Below, one piece after another: positions 1 to 5,351 of a stretch of 5,943 nucleotides of DNA. Source of the DNA: Cytophagales bacterium (lineage in GTDB: Bacteria > Bacteroidota > Bacteroidia > Cytophagales > Amoebophilaceae). The stretch is from positions 1 to 5,943 of the forward strand of contig JAKSDE010000424.1 of NCBI GenBank assembly GCA_022360235.1. Direction: 5' to 3'. The position numbers and the translations under genes were made by a program. How positions within the stretch are numbered: the stretch's first letter is position 1; each line of letters begins with the position of its first letter. Below the pieces are notes generated by a model. The model was not told the origin of the DNA. It saw only the letters and a list, made by a program, of their open reading frames with translations, and did not search any database.

Positions 1-105
1 GATGAAGGTGGCCGTACCGCCTTGCACGAGGCAGCTCAAAATGGTCACAAAGGAGTAGTCTGTTTTACTTTTCAACGGTCTCGTCAGGGCTTTATAAAGT
101 CTTAA
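1..105 (+). CDS. 3' end of an upstream ankyrin-repeat protein (partial, cut by window edge)
   Basis: Frame 1 is open from the left edge to a TAA at 103-105 and encodes one ankyrin repeat (EGGRTALHEAAQNGHKGVV) followed by a non-ankyrin tail (CFTFQRSRQGFIKS). It is the counterpart of 1906-2001 at a constant offset of 1905 bp, with about ten substitutions and two compensating single-base indels over the first 267 bases. It is therefore the end of another member of the tandem lipoprotein family. The ankyrin repeat stops in the middle of its second helix, where the shared 3' block begins, so this end is probably a recombination junction rather than an original C-terminus. In the next unit the matching stretch lies in a module broken by stop codons, so this fragment may also belong to a decayed gene; the window does not show which. 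Confidence 0.6.
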   Translation, partial: DEGGRTALHEAAQNGHKGVVCFTFQRSRQGFIKS

Positions 106-123
106 TTTTGAGCTATTTTCATA
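51..123 (+). repeat. Shared 3' block, copy 0
   Basis: This 73-bp block runs from AGGAGTAGTCTG to TTTTCATA. It recurs at 1956-2028 and 3812-3883 with a few substitutions and one-base indels. It contains a short imperfect stem, AGGGCTTTATAAAGTCTT (86-103, seven possible pairs including two G-U, loop TATA), and a TAATTTTG box (103-110). The first half is translated as the odd C-terminus of the upstream ankyrin fragment. The stem followed by T-rich sequence could be a weak terminator; the TAATTTTG box could be a promoter element. Confidence 0.7.
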
Positions 124-267
124 CCCCATCCTACGTCAGAGGTGACAGCGGGTTCAATAAAGACAGCAGCGCAACTTACGTTAGTGTAACAAGCTTACTA
201 GATCATCTTATTACATGTATATGCGGTGCAATGAATGAAACGATGATTACAACAAAAGATTCAACGT
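124..267 (+). promoter_or_regulatory. Conserved intergenic spacer before lipoprotein gene 1
   Basis: These 144 bp of noncoding sequence are repeated at 2029-2172 with only about four substitutions. No open frame links it to the start at 268, because the nearest upstream in-frame ATG codons run into a TGA. No Shine-Dalgarno sequence stands before the ATG (the leader ends AGATTCAACGT), as is common in Bacteroidota. I see no clear TAnnTTTG promoter box inside it; the nearest is the TAATTTTG at 103-110, about 158 bases before the start. Its position and conservation suggest a promoter or 5' leader, but that role is inferred. Confidence 0.45.
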
Positions 268-1518
268 ATGCTTAAAAATTGTTTACTCATCGTCTTAGTC
301 TCTACACTCATGGTAGCAGGATGTGCAAAAAGAACTGATCCTCAGCCTTCGCTAGATGATCTAAAGCCTCCGTCAGATGATTCACAGCCTCCGTTAGATG
401 ATTCACTACAAAAAGCTATACAGAAGAGAGATCTTCAAAAAATAGCAGCAGTGATAGGCGTAGACGCTAATAAATATCCATCTTCTTGTGAAGATAGTAC
501 GTTTTATCGTACGGTTTTTACGATGGTGATAGAAAAAAACCTAGTCAACACCTTAACTGACCTCTCCCCTAAGCTCGTAGACTTGTTAACCTTACTTTTC
601 AAAGCTGGCGCTCAATTAGCTCACCTATATGACGCAGCAAGAGATATATACACAATAGATATATATGCAATAGAAGAAGGTGAAGAAGAATCCTTCCTTT
701 TGCACAGGGCAGCCAAGTACGGTTTAAAAAATTGTATAAAATTATTGTTAGCCCATGGCGCTAATGTAAGTGCAGTAAATAGTTTAGGAGAAACCGCCTT
801 GCACTATGCAGCAGCATATGGTCAAGTAGCGGTGGTAGAAGTCCTTCTAGACCAGGGCGCCGCTGTAAATGCAGTAAATAATTTAAACCAAACCGCCTTG
901 CACTATGCAAAAGCGTATGATCACAAAGCGGTGGTAGCACTACTTGTAAAAAACGGCGCAACGGAAGATGAAAATGATGGTGTAAGCGCTCTGTTAAAAA
1001 GCGTACCTGTAAATGCAGTAGATGAAGATGGCGCTACCTTCTTGCACTATGCAGCAGCACATGGTCAAGTAGCGGTGGTAGAAGTCCTTCTAGAGCAGGG
1101 CATCAATATAAATCTAGTAGATAAAGATGGCCTTAGCGCCTTGCACGATGCCGCAGAAAGAGGTCACGCAGCGGTGGCGGAAGTCCTTCTAAACCGTGGC
1201 GCCGCTGTAAATGCAGTAGATGAAGCTGGCCGTACCGCCTTGCACGTTGCAGCTATGCATGGTCACATAGCGGTGGTGGAAGTCCTTCTAAACCGTGGCG
1301 CCGCTGTAAAGGCAGTAGATGAAGCTGGCCGTACTGCCTTACACGAGGCAGCTATGCATGGTCGCAAAGCGGTGGTAAGAGTCCTTCTAGCCCATGGCGC
1401 CGCTGTAAATGCAGTAGATGAAGATGGCTATACCCCCTTGGAAGATGCAGAAATGTATGGTTACGAAACGGTAGTAGCACTACTTCTACAGCATAGCGCA
1501 ACGGAAGATGAAAATTAA
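268..1518 (+). CDS. Ankyrin-repeat lipoprotein 1
   Basis: This 416-residue protein begins with a type II signal peptide: Lys3, a hydrophobic core (residues 6-16) and the lipobox VAGC with the lipidated cysteine at residue 19. A proline/aspartate-rich linker of three 7-residue units follows (about 26-46). Next comes a conserved domain (about 47-125) with the signature NKYPSSCEDSTFY and an acidic variable loop (about 127-143). Eight ankyrin repeats fill 143-416; the first is degenerate, and a short irregular insert (GVSALLKSVP) follows the third. Ankyrin repeats bind proteins and in symbionts often target the host, so an envelope-anchored or exported interaction protein is likely; no enzyme motif is visible. 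The start is supported by the signal peptide and by the identical start in the paralogue at 2173. The TAA at 1516-1518 lies in the inter-module linker, and the same frame continues into a broken second module, so this may be the surviving first half of a two-module protein. Confidence 0.9.
   Translation: MLKNCLLIVLVSTLMVAGCAKRTDPQPSLDDLKPPSDDSQPPLDDSLQKAIQKRDLQKIAAVIGVDANKYPSSCEDSTFYRTVFTMVIEKNLVNTLTDLSPKLVDLLTLLFKAGAQLAHLYDAARDIYTIDIYAIEEGEEESFLLHRAAKYGLKNCIKLLLAHGANVSAVNSLGETALHYAAAYGQVAVVEVLLDQGAAVNAVNNLNQTALHYAKAYDHKAVVALLVKNGATEDENDGVSALLKSVPVNAVDEDGATFLHYAAAHGQVAVVEVLLEQGININLVDKDGLSALHDAAERGHAAVAEVLLNRGAAVNAVDEAGRTALHVAAMHGHIAVVEVLLNRGAAVKAVDEAGRTALHEAAMHGRKAVVRVLLAHGAAVNAVDEDGYTPLEDAEMYGYETVVALLLQHSATEDEN
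343..405 (+). repeat. 21-bp tandem repeat in the lipoprotein linker, three units
   Basis: Three in-frame 21-bp units (343-363, 364-384, 385-405) encode QPSLDDL, KPPSDDS and QPPLDDS. The same unit occurs four times at 2248-2331, twice at 2968-3009 and twice at 1531-1572. Each unit is seven codons, so changes in copy number keep the reading frame and alter only the length of the tether between lipid anchor and folded domains. Confidence 0.85.
1162..1458 (+). repeat. 99-bp tandem repeats encoding ankyrin units
   Basis: Three consecutive 99-bp units (1162-1260, 1261-1359, 1360-1458) each encode one 33-residue ankyrin repeat. The first two differ at about 8 of 99 positions, so they look like a fairly recent duplication. 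The motifs GAAGTCCTTCTA and GGCGCCGCTGTAAATGCAGT recur in this gene and in the paralogue at 2173, giving many sites for homologous recombination. Confidence 0.85.
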
Positions 1519-2001
1519 GGAACTAATCCTCAGCCTTCGCCAGCTAATCCATAGCTTTCGCCAGATGGTTTACTAGAAAAAGCTATAAAGGATAGAAATC
1601 TTCCAGAAATAGCAAAAGTGATAGGAATCAATAAATATCCATCTTCTTGTGAAGATGGTGTGTTTTATCCTACAGTTTTTAGGATGGTGATAGAAAAAAC
1701 CCTGGTTGATACCCCAGCTGATCTCGTAGACTTGTTAACCTTACTTTTCAAAGCTGGCGCTGAATTAACTGAACTCTATGATAATGCATTAAGAAGTCTA
1801 GAGCAAGATGTAGGCGAGGAAGACCTCTTGTGCCATGTAGTCAAGTGAGGTTTAAAAGATTGGGTAAAATTATTGTTAGCCCATGGCGCCAATGTAAAGG
1901 CAGTAGATGAAGGTGGTCGTACCGCCTTGCACGATGCAGCTCAAAATGGTCACCAAGGAGTGGTCTGCTTTACTTTTCAACGGTTTCTCAGGGCTTTATA
2001 A
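1519..2001 (+). pseudogene. Stop-interrupted second module of the unit 1 ankyrin protein
   Basis: Reading on in the same frame past the TAA at 1516-1518 gives a complete copy of the second module found intact at about 2956-3804. It has a linker (NPQPSPANP), the conserved domain with NKYPSSCEDGVFY, an acidic loop (EQDVGEED), a degenerate ankyrin repeat (GLKDWVKLLLAHGANVKAV) and one full ankyrin repeat, ending at TAA 1999-2001. It is broken by TAG at 1552-1554 and TGA at 1846-1848 but has no frameshift. The TAG is one transition away from the CAG (Gln) that begins the paralogous linker units. The TGA is one base from the Cys codon of the paralogue (ARCGLKNW). A GTG at 1618 opens a 76-codon stretch between two of the stops, but it begins inside the conserved domain without signal peptide or ribosome-binding site, so I do not call it a gene. 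The ankyrin repeat is cut mid-helix at the shared 3' block. Rare readthrough is possible, but decay is more likely. Confidence 0.8.
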
Positions 2002-2028
2002 AGTCTTAATTTTGAGCTATTTTTCATA
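1956..2028 (+). repeat. Shared 3' block, copy 1
   Basis: This is the second copy of the block at 51-123. It keeps the stem AGGGCTTTATAAAGTCTT (1990-2007) and the TAATTTTG box (2007-2014). A one-base difference before the stem changes the frame, so translation here ends at TAA 1999-2001 as QRFLRAL instead of QRSRQGFIKS. The differing C-termini indicate that this block was not selected as coding sequence. Confidence 0.7.
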
Positions 2029-2172
2029 CCCCATCCTACGTCAGAGGTGACAGCGGGTTCAATAAAGACAGCAGCGCAACTTGCGTTAGTGTAACAAGCT
2101 TACTAGATCATCGTATTACATGTATATGTGGTGCAATGAATGAAACGATGATTATAACAAAAGATTCAACGT
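2029..2172 (+). promoter_or_regulatory. Conserved intergenic spacer before lipoprotein gene 2
   Basis: This is the second copy of the spacer at 124-267, with about four substitutions (for example TTGCG for TTACG and ATGTGG for ATGCGG). It ends at the ATG at 2173, again without a Shine-Dalgarno sequence. It is more alike between the two copies than much of the coding sequence it precedes. That fits a shared promoter or leader, or recent gene conversion. Confidence 0.45.
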
Positions 2173-3804
2173 ATGCTTAAAAATTGTTTACTCTTCGTCT
2201 TAGTCGCTATACTCATGGTAGCAGGATGTGCAAAAAGAGCTAATCCACAGCTTTCGCCAGCTAATCCACAGCCTTCGCTAGATGATCCAAAGCCTCCGTC
2301 AAATGATTCACAGCCTCCGTTAGATGATTCACTACAAAAAGCTATACAGAAGAGAGATCTTCAAAAAATAGCAGCAATGATAGGCGTAGACGCTAATAAA
2401 TATCCATCTTCTTGTGAAGATAGTGTGTTTTATCTTACGGTTTTTACGATGGTGATAGAAAAAAACCTGAGTGATACCCCAGCTGGCCTCCGACTATCTG
2501 ACCTCTCACCTAAGTTCGTACACTTGTTAACTTTACTTTTCAAAGATGGCGCTGAATTAGCTGACCTATATGGTGCAGTAAGAAATATGTATATAAAAGA
2601 TATCAAAGAATTCTTCTTGCATAGGTTAGCTTTCAGTGGTTTAAAAAATTGGGTAAAATTATTGTTAGACAATAAAAAAGTAGGTGTAGATGCAAAAGAT
2701 AAAGATAGCCGTACCGCCTTGCACTATGCAGCTAGAAAGGGTCAAGGGGGGCTGGTAAAAGTCCTTCTAGCCCATGGCGCTGATGTAAATGCAGTAGATA
2801 GTTTTGGCTGTACCGCCTTGAACTATGCAAAAGCGTATGGTCAAGAAGCGATGGTAGCACTACTTTTACCAAACGGCGCAACGGAAAATGATGGTGTAAT
2901 CGTCCCGTTCTGGAAACCAGGGGTGGTTTACGAAGAGGTAGAAACTTTAAAGGAAAGAGCTAATCCACAGCCTTCGCCATATGATTCACAGTCTCCGTCA
3001 GATGATCCACTACAAAGAGCTATACAGAAGAGAAGTCTTCTAGAAATAGCAGCAGTGATAGGCGTAGACCCCAATAAATATCCATCTTCTTGTGAAGATA
3101 GTACGTTTTATCGTACGGTTTTTAGGATGGCGATAGAAAGAACCCTGGGTGATCCCCTATCTGAGGATGATACCCTAACTGACCTCTCATCTGAGCTCGT
3201 AGACTTGTTAACCTTACTTTTCGAAAATGGGGCTGAATTAACTCACCTATATGATGCAGTAAGAATTATAAGAAAAGAAAGTGAGCCAGAGCCAGAGCAA
3301 GAGGAAGATGTAGGCGAGGAAGAATTATTCGTCTTGCACGATTTAGCCCGCTGTGGTTTAAAAAATTGGGTAAAAGTATTGTTAGACAATAAAAAAGTAG
3401 GTGTAGATGCAAAAGATAATTCTGGCCAAACCGCCTTGCACCTTGCAGCTATGAATGGTCAAGTAGCGGTGGCAGAAGTCCTTCTAGCCCATGGCGCCGC
3501 TGTAAATGCAGTAGGTAATGCTGGCTGTACCGCCTTGCACGATGCAGCAGCAACTGGTCACGAAGCAGTGGCAGAAGTCCTTCTAGACCATGGCGCCGGT
3601 GTAAATGCAGTAGATATGTTTAAGCGTACCCCCTTGTGCTATGCAGCCAGGGGCGGTCACGCAAAGGTGGTAGTTACCCTTCTAGCCCATAATGCAGAGA
3701 AAAATGTAATAGATAAAGATGGCCATACCCCCTTGTACTATGCACGCGTAGCGAACCACATAGCGGTAAGAGACCTCCTCCAAGTCAAAGGCGCAAATGA
3801 GTGA
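2173..3804 (+). CDS. Two-module ankyrin-repeat lipoprotein 2
   Basis: This 543-residue protein is the intact two-module paralogue of the gene at 268. A type II signal peptide ends in VAGC with the lipidated Cys at residue 19. Module A has a linker of four 7-residue units (26-53), a conserved domain with NKYPSSCEDSVFY (about 54-135), a degenerate ankyrin repeat (147-178) and two more ending at about 240. A bridge (241-261, GVIVPFWKPGVVYEEVETLK) leads to module B. That module restarts at ERANPQPSP, just where the mature part of module A starts (KRANPQ), so it was copied without the signal peptide. It has two linker units, the conserved domain again (about 279-362), a Glu/Pro-rich acidic loop (368-385), a degenerate repeat and four ankyrin repeats to the end. 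A role as an envelope-anchored, host-facing binding protein is inferred from family knowledge; no catalytic motif is seen. The TGA at 3802-3804 lies just before the shared 3' block, so this member probably keeps the original C-terminus. Confidence 0.9.
   Translation: MLKNCLLFVLVAILMVAGCAKRANPQLSPANPQPSLDDPKPPSNDSQPPLDDSLQKAIQKRDLQKIAAMIGVDANKYPSSCEDSVFYLTVFTMVIEKNLSDTPAGLRLSDLSPKFVHLLTLLFKDGAELADLYGAVRNMYIKDIKEFFLHRLAFSGLKNWVKLLLDNKKVGVDAKDKDSRTALHYAARKGQGGLVKVLLAHGADVNAVDSFGCTALNYAKAYGQEAMVALLLPNGATENDGVIVPFWKPGVVYEEVETLKERANPQPSPYDSQSPSDDPLQRAIQKRSLLEIAAVIGVDPNKYPSSCEDSTFYRTVFRMAIERTLGDPLSEDDTLTDLSSELVDLLTLLFENGAELTHLYDAVRIIRKESEPEPEQEEDVGEEELFVLHDLARCGLKNWVKVLLDNKKVGVDAKDNSGQTALHLAAMNGQVAVAEVLLAHGAAVNAVGNAGCTALHDAAATGHEAVAEVLLDHGAGVNAVDMFKRTPLCYAARGGHAKVVVTLLAHNAEKNVIDKDGHTPLYYARVANHIAVRDLLQVKGANE
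2248..2331 (+). repeat. 21-bp tandem repeat in the lipoprotein linker, four units
   Basis: Four in-frame 21-bp units (2248-2268, 2269-2289, 2290-2310, 2311-2331) encode QLSPANP, QPSLDDP, KPPSNDS and QPPLDDS. The paralogue at 343-405 has three. The additional unit here resembles the linker at the start of the broken module (1531-1572). Confidence 0.85.
2968..3009 (+). repeat. 21-bp linker repeat at the start of module B, two units
   Basis: Two units (2968-2988, 2989-3009) encode QPSPYDS and QSPSDDP. They mark the point where the module duplication begins inside the two-module protein. Here the linker joins two folded parts instead of following the lipid anchor. Confidence 0.75.
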
Positions 3805-3811
3805 ATCCTGC

Positions 3812-3883
3812 AGGAGTGGTCTGTTTTACTTTCAACGGTTTCTTAGGGCTTTATAAAGTCTTAATTTTGAGCTATTTTTCATA
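3812..3883 (+). promoter_or_regulatory. Shared 3' block, copy 2, with possible malic enzyme promoter
   Basis: This is the third copy of the block, here fully noncoding because the preceding gene stops at 3804. It carries the imperfect stem AGGGCTTTATAAAGTCTT (3845-3862) and TAATTTTG (3862-3869), an exact match to the Bacteroidota -7 consensus TAnnTTTG. Transcription from that box would start at about 3875 and give a leader of roughly 28 bases before the malic enzyme ATG at 3904. No good TTG -33 element stands at the expected distance, so the promoter call is tentative. The stem could instead end the lipoprotein transcript. Confidence 0.4.
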
Positions 3884-3894
3884 AAAAGTTAGCT
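3870..3894 (+). other. Imperfect inverted repeat in the malic enzyme leader
   Basis: AGCTA (3870-3874) pairs with TAGCT (3890-3894), and the T run inside pairs partly with the A run, giving an imperfect hairpin that ends nine bases before the ATG at 3904. Its left half belongs to the shared repeat block and its right half to the malic enzyme side, so the hairpin was created at the junction. It may affect translation or be incidental. Confidence 0.3.
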
Positions 3895-3903
3895 AAGCTT
3901 CTT

Positions 3904-5193
3904 ATGAGTACAGAAATCAGCGAGCAAGATGCCTTGCATTATCACGAACAAGCACCAGCAGGGAAGCTTGAAATTCGTCCTACTAAGCTATTAAACGCCC
4001 AACGTGATTTAGCGCTGGCCTACTCGCCAGGAGTAGCAGAACCCTGTAAGGTGATTGCCAGAGATCCAGAGAAAGTATTTAACTATACAGCTAAGGGGAA
4101 TTTAGTAGCAGTAATCTCCAATGGAACGGCTGTATTAGGCCTGGGCGATATTGGCCCTGAAGCTGCTAAGCCTGTGATGGAAGGGAAGGCAGTACTTTTC
4201 AAAAAGTTTGCAGGAATCGATGTATTTGATATTGAAATCAATGTCCATGATCCAGATGAATTTGTCAACATTGTGAAATCTTTAGAGCCCACCTTTGGCG
4301 GGATCAATCTAGAAGATATCAAAGCGCCTGAATGTTTTAAAATAGAAGAGACGTTGAAAGCGCAGATGCACATCCCGGTGATGCATGATGACCAGCATGG
4401 TACGGCTATTACCTCAGGAGCTGCTCTATTAAATGCCTTAACTTTAGTCAACAAATCTATTGAAGCAGTAAAGTTTGTAGTCAATGGCGCTGGCGCTGCT
4501 GCGATAGCATGTACTAAACTATATCTAGCCCTAGGCGCAAAAAAAGAAAACATTGTCATGTGCGATAGAAGAGGCGTTATCCGAAAAGACCGAAAAGATT
4601 TGGATGCGCTCAAAGCCTTTTTTGCTACCGAACTTGACCTCCACACCCTTACCGATGCTTTGAAAGGAGCCGATGTATTCTTAGGGCTTTCTGTAGGAAA
4701 CATCTTAGCGCCTGCCCATATTCAATCGATGGCTACGCATCCTATTGTGTTTGCTTTAGCTAATCCAGATTCAGAGATTGACTATGACGTGGCTATGAAC
4801 ACACGCGACGATATTATCATGGCGACAGGCAGATCTGACCACCCCAATCAGATAAATAATGTGTTAGGATTTCCCTATATATTCAGAGGAGCACTTGACG
4901 TTTGTGCAAGGGCTATCAACGAACCTATGAAACTGGCTGCTGTCCATGCACTCGCTGATCTAGCGAGGGAACCTGTACCCCCAACAGTGAGCAAAGCCTA
5001 CAGCAATAAAAATATTTCTTTTGGTAAAGACTATCTGATTCCTACCCCCTTAGATCCAAGGCTTATCACAACGATTTCTCCTGTAGTAGCCAAAGCAGCG
5101 ATGAAATCAGGGGTAGCTAGAAGAAAGATAAACGATTGGAATGCTTATCATAAGACCCTTCAACAACGTGTAGGAATTCCTGTAATAGGTTGA
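3904..5193 (+). CDS. maeB: Malic enzyme, short form (malate to pyruvate and CO2)
   Basis: This 429-residue protein oxidatively decarboxylates malate to pyruvate in the cytoplasm, reducing NAD or NADP (most MaeB-type enzymes use NADP). The malic domain carries [10 protein letters not shown] with the catalytic tyrosine at residue 40, and [14 protein letters not shown] (93-106) with the catalytic lysine region. Metal ligands are in [11 protein letters not shown] (E137, D138) and [11 protein letters not shown] (D162/D163). The NAD(P) domain has NGAGAAAIA (194-202), ANPDSEI (286-292) and [22 protein letters not shown] (309-330). The start is supported by the usual N-terminal spacing to AYSPGV. The protein ends at RVGIPVIG, right after the [12 protein letters not shown] linker. 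Large MaeB enzymes continue from there with a phosphotransacetylase-like domain of about 320 residues, and no remnant of it is visible downstream. It is therefore a natural short form or a truncation; the core is complete and should be active. It stands 99 bases after the ankyrin gene on the same strand. Confidence 0.93.
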   Translation: MSTEISEQDALHYHEQAPAGKLEIRPTKLLNAQRDLALAYSPGVAEPCKVIARDPEKVFNYTAKGNLVAVISNGTAVLGLGDIGPEAAKPVMEGKAVLFKKFAGIDVFDIEINVHDPDEFVNIVKSLEPTFGGINLEDIKAPECFKIEETLKAQMHIPVMHDDQHGTAITSGAALLNALTLVNKSIEAVKFVVNGAGAAAIACTKLYLALGAKKENIVMCDRRGVIRKDRKDLDALKAFFATELDLHTLTDALKGADVFLGLSVGNILAPAHIQSMATHPIVFALANPDSEIDYDVAMNTRDDIIMATGRSDHPNQINNVLGFPYIFRGALDVCARAINEPMKLAAVHALADLAREPVPPTVSKAYSNKNISFGKDYLIPTPLDPRLITTISPVVAKAAMKSGVARRKINDWNAYHKTLQQRVGIPVIG

Positions 5194-5242
5194 TATAAGC
5201 AAAAAAATTTGGTAGTATAATAATTTTTGTTTATATTTACGG

Positions 5243-5336
5243 ATAAGTCTCTAGGTTTTAGAAGTCTTAAAAGACTAAATCTGTTACATCTCTGATTTTC
5301 ATAATTTAGGTTATAACTAAAACCGAGGAGACTTAT
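5243..5336 (+). repeat. Interrupted inverted repeat after the malic enzyme gene, possible terminator
   Basis: The left arm is ATAAGTCTC (5243-5251), TA, GGTTTTAG (5254-5261). The right arm is CTAAAACC (5317-5324), GAG, GAGACTTAT (5328-5336). The two 8- and 9-base segments are perfect reverse complements, so 17 pairs form around a small internal loop, with 55 bases between the arms. Inside the loop is a second perfect inverted repeat, AGTCTTAAAAGACT (5263-5276). The right arm runs into TTTTTATTT, so on the plus strand the structure could terminate the malic enzyme transcript, 49 bases after its stop. The long loop is unusual for a terminator. A small transposable-element remnant or a structured RNA are alternatives. 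Confidence 0.55.
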
Positions 5337-5351
5337 TTTTATTTGTAAAAA

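Larger units (their letters stand above)
1..3883 (+). repeat. Tandem array of ankyrin lipoprotein gene units, period 1905 bp
   Basis: Positions 1-268 match 1906-2173 at a constant offset of 1905, and the start codons at 268 and 2173 are the same distance apart. One unit consists of a spacer, a lipoprotein start, module A (linker, conserved domain, ankyrin repeats), module B (the same without a signal peptide), and a 3' block of about 73 bp. The window holds the tail of unit 0, all of unit 1 (268-2028) and all of unit 2 (2173-3883). The last unit lacks the spacer and joins directly to the malic enzyme leader. This is what unequal crossing-over in a tandem family would leave at its downstream edge. 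Confidence 0.85.

Noticed and set aside
124..267. Small RNA, tRNA or riboswitch in the repeated spacer
   Set aside because: I could not fold a cloverleaf or any known riboswitch core; only short 4-bp stems such as TTAC/GTAA are present. Conservation alone does not support a named RNA.
761..961. Minus-strand open frame of 66 codons within the ankyrin lipoprotein gene
   Set aside because: It lies opposite ankyrin repeats and its repetitive Leu/Arg-rich protein mirrors the 99-bp repeats. It is a by-product of the coding strand.
1162..1458. CRISPR-like or other noncoding direct repeats
   Set aside because: The 99-bp repeats are contiguous, without spacers, and each encodes a standard 33-residue ankyrin unit.
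1618..1848. A separate 76-codon gene starting with GTG
   Set aside because: It starts inside the conserved domain, in the same frame as the modules on both sides, and is bounded by nonsense codons. It is a piece of the broken second module.
1846..1848. TGA read as an amino acid (alternative code), since it is in frame
   Set aside because: TAG and TAA also interrupt the same module, TGA is the normal end of the genes at 2173-3804 and 3904-5193, and Trp is encoded by TGG.
2430..2672. Minus-strand open frame of 80 codons within the two-module gene
   Set aside because: It is opposite the conserved domain, has no promoter or homology that I can see, and is not kept open in a meaningful way in the paralogous copies.
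4083..4703. Minus-strand open frame of 206 codons opposite the malic enzyme gene
   Set aside because: The plus strand here encodes the catalytic and NAD(P)-binding motifs without doubt; the antisense translation is Ser/Ala-rich low-complexity sequence typical of a shadow frame.
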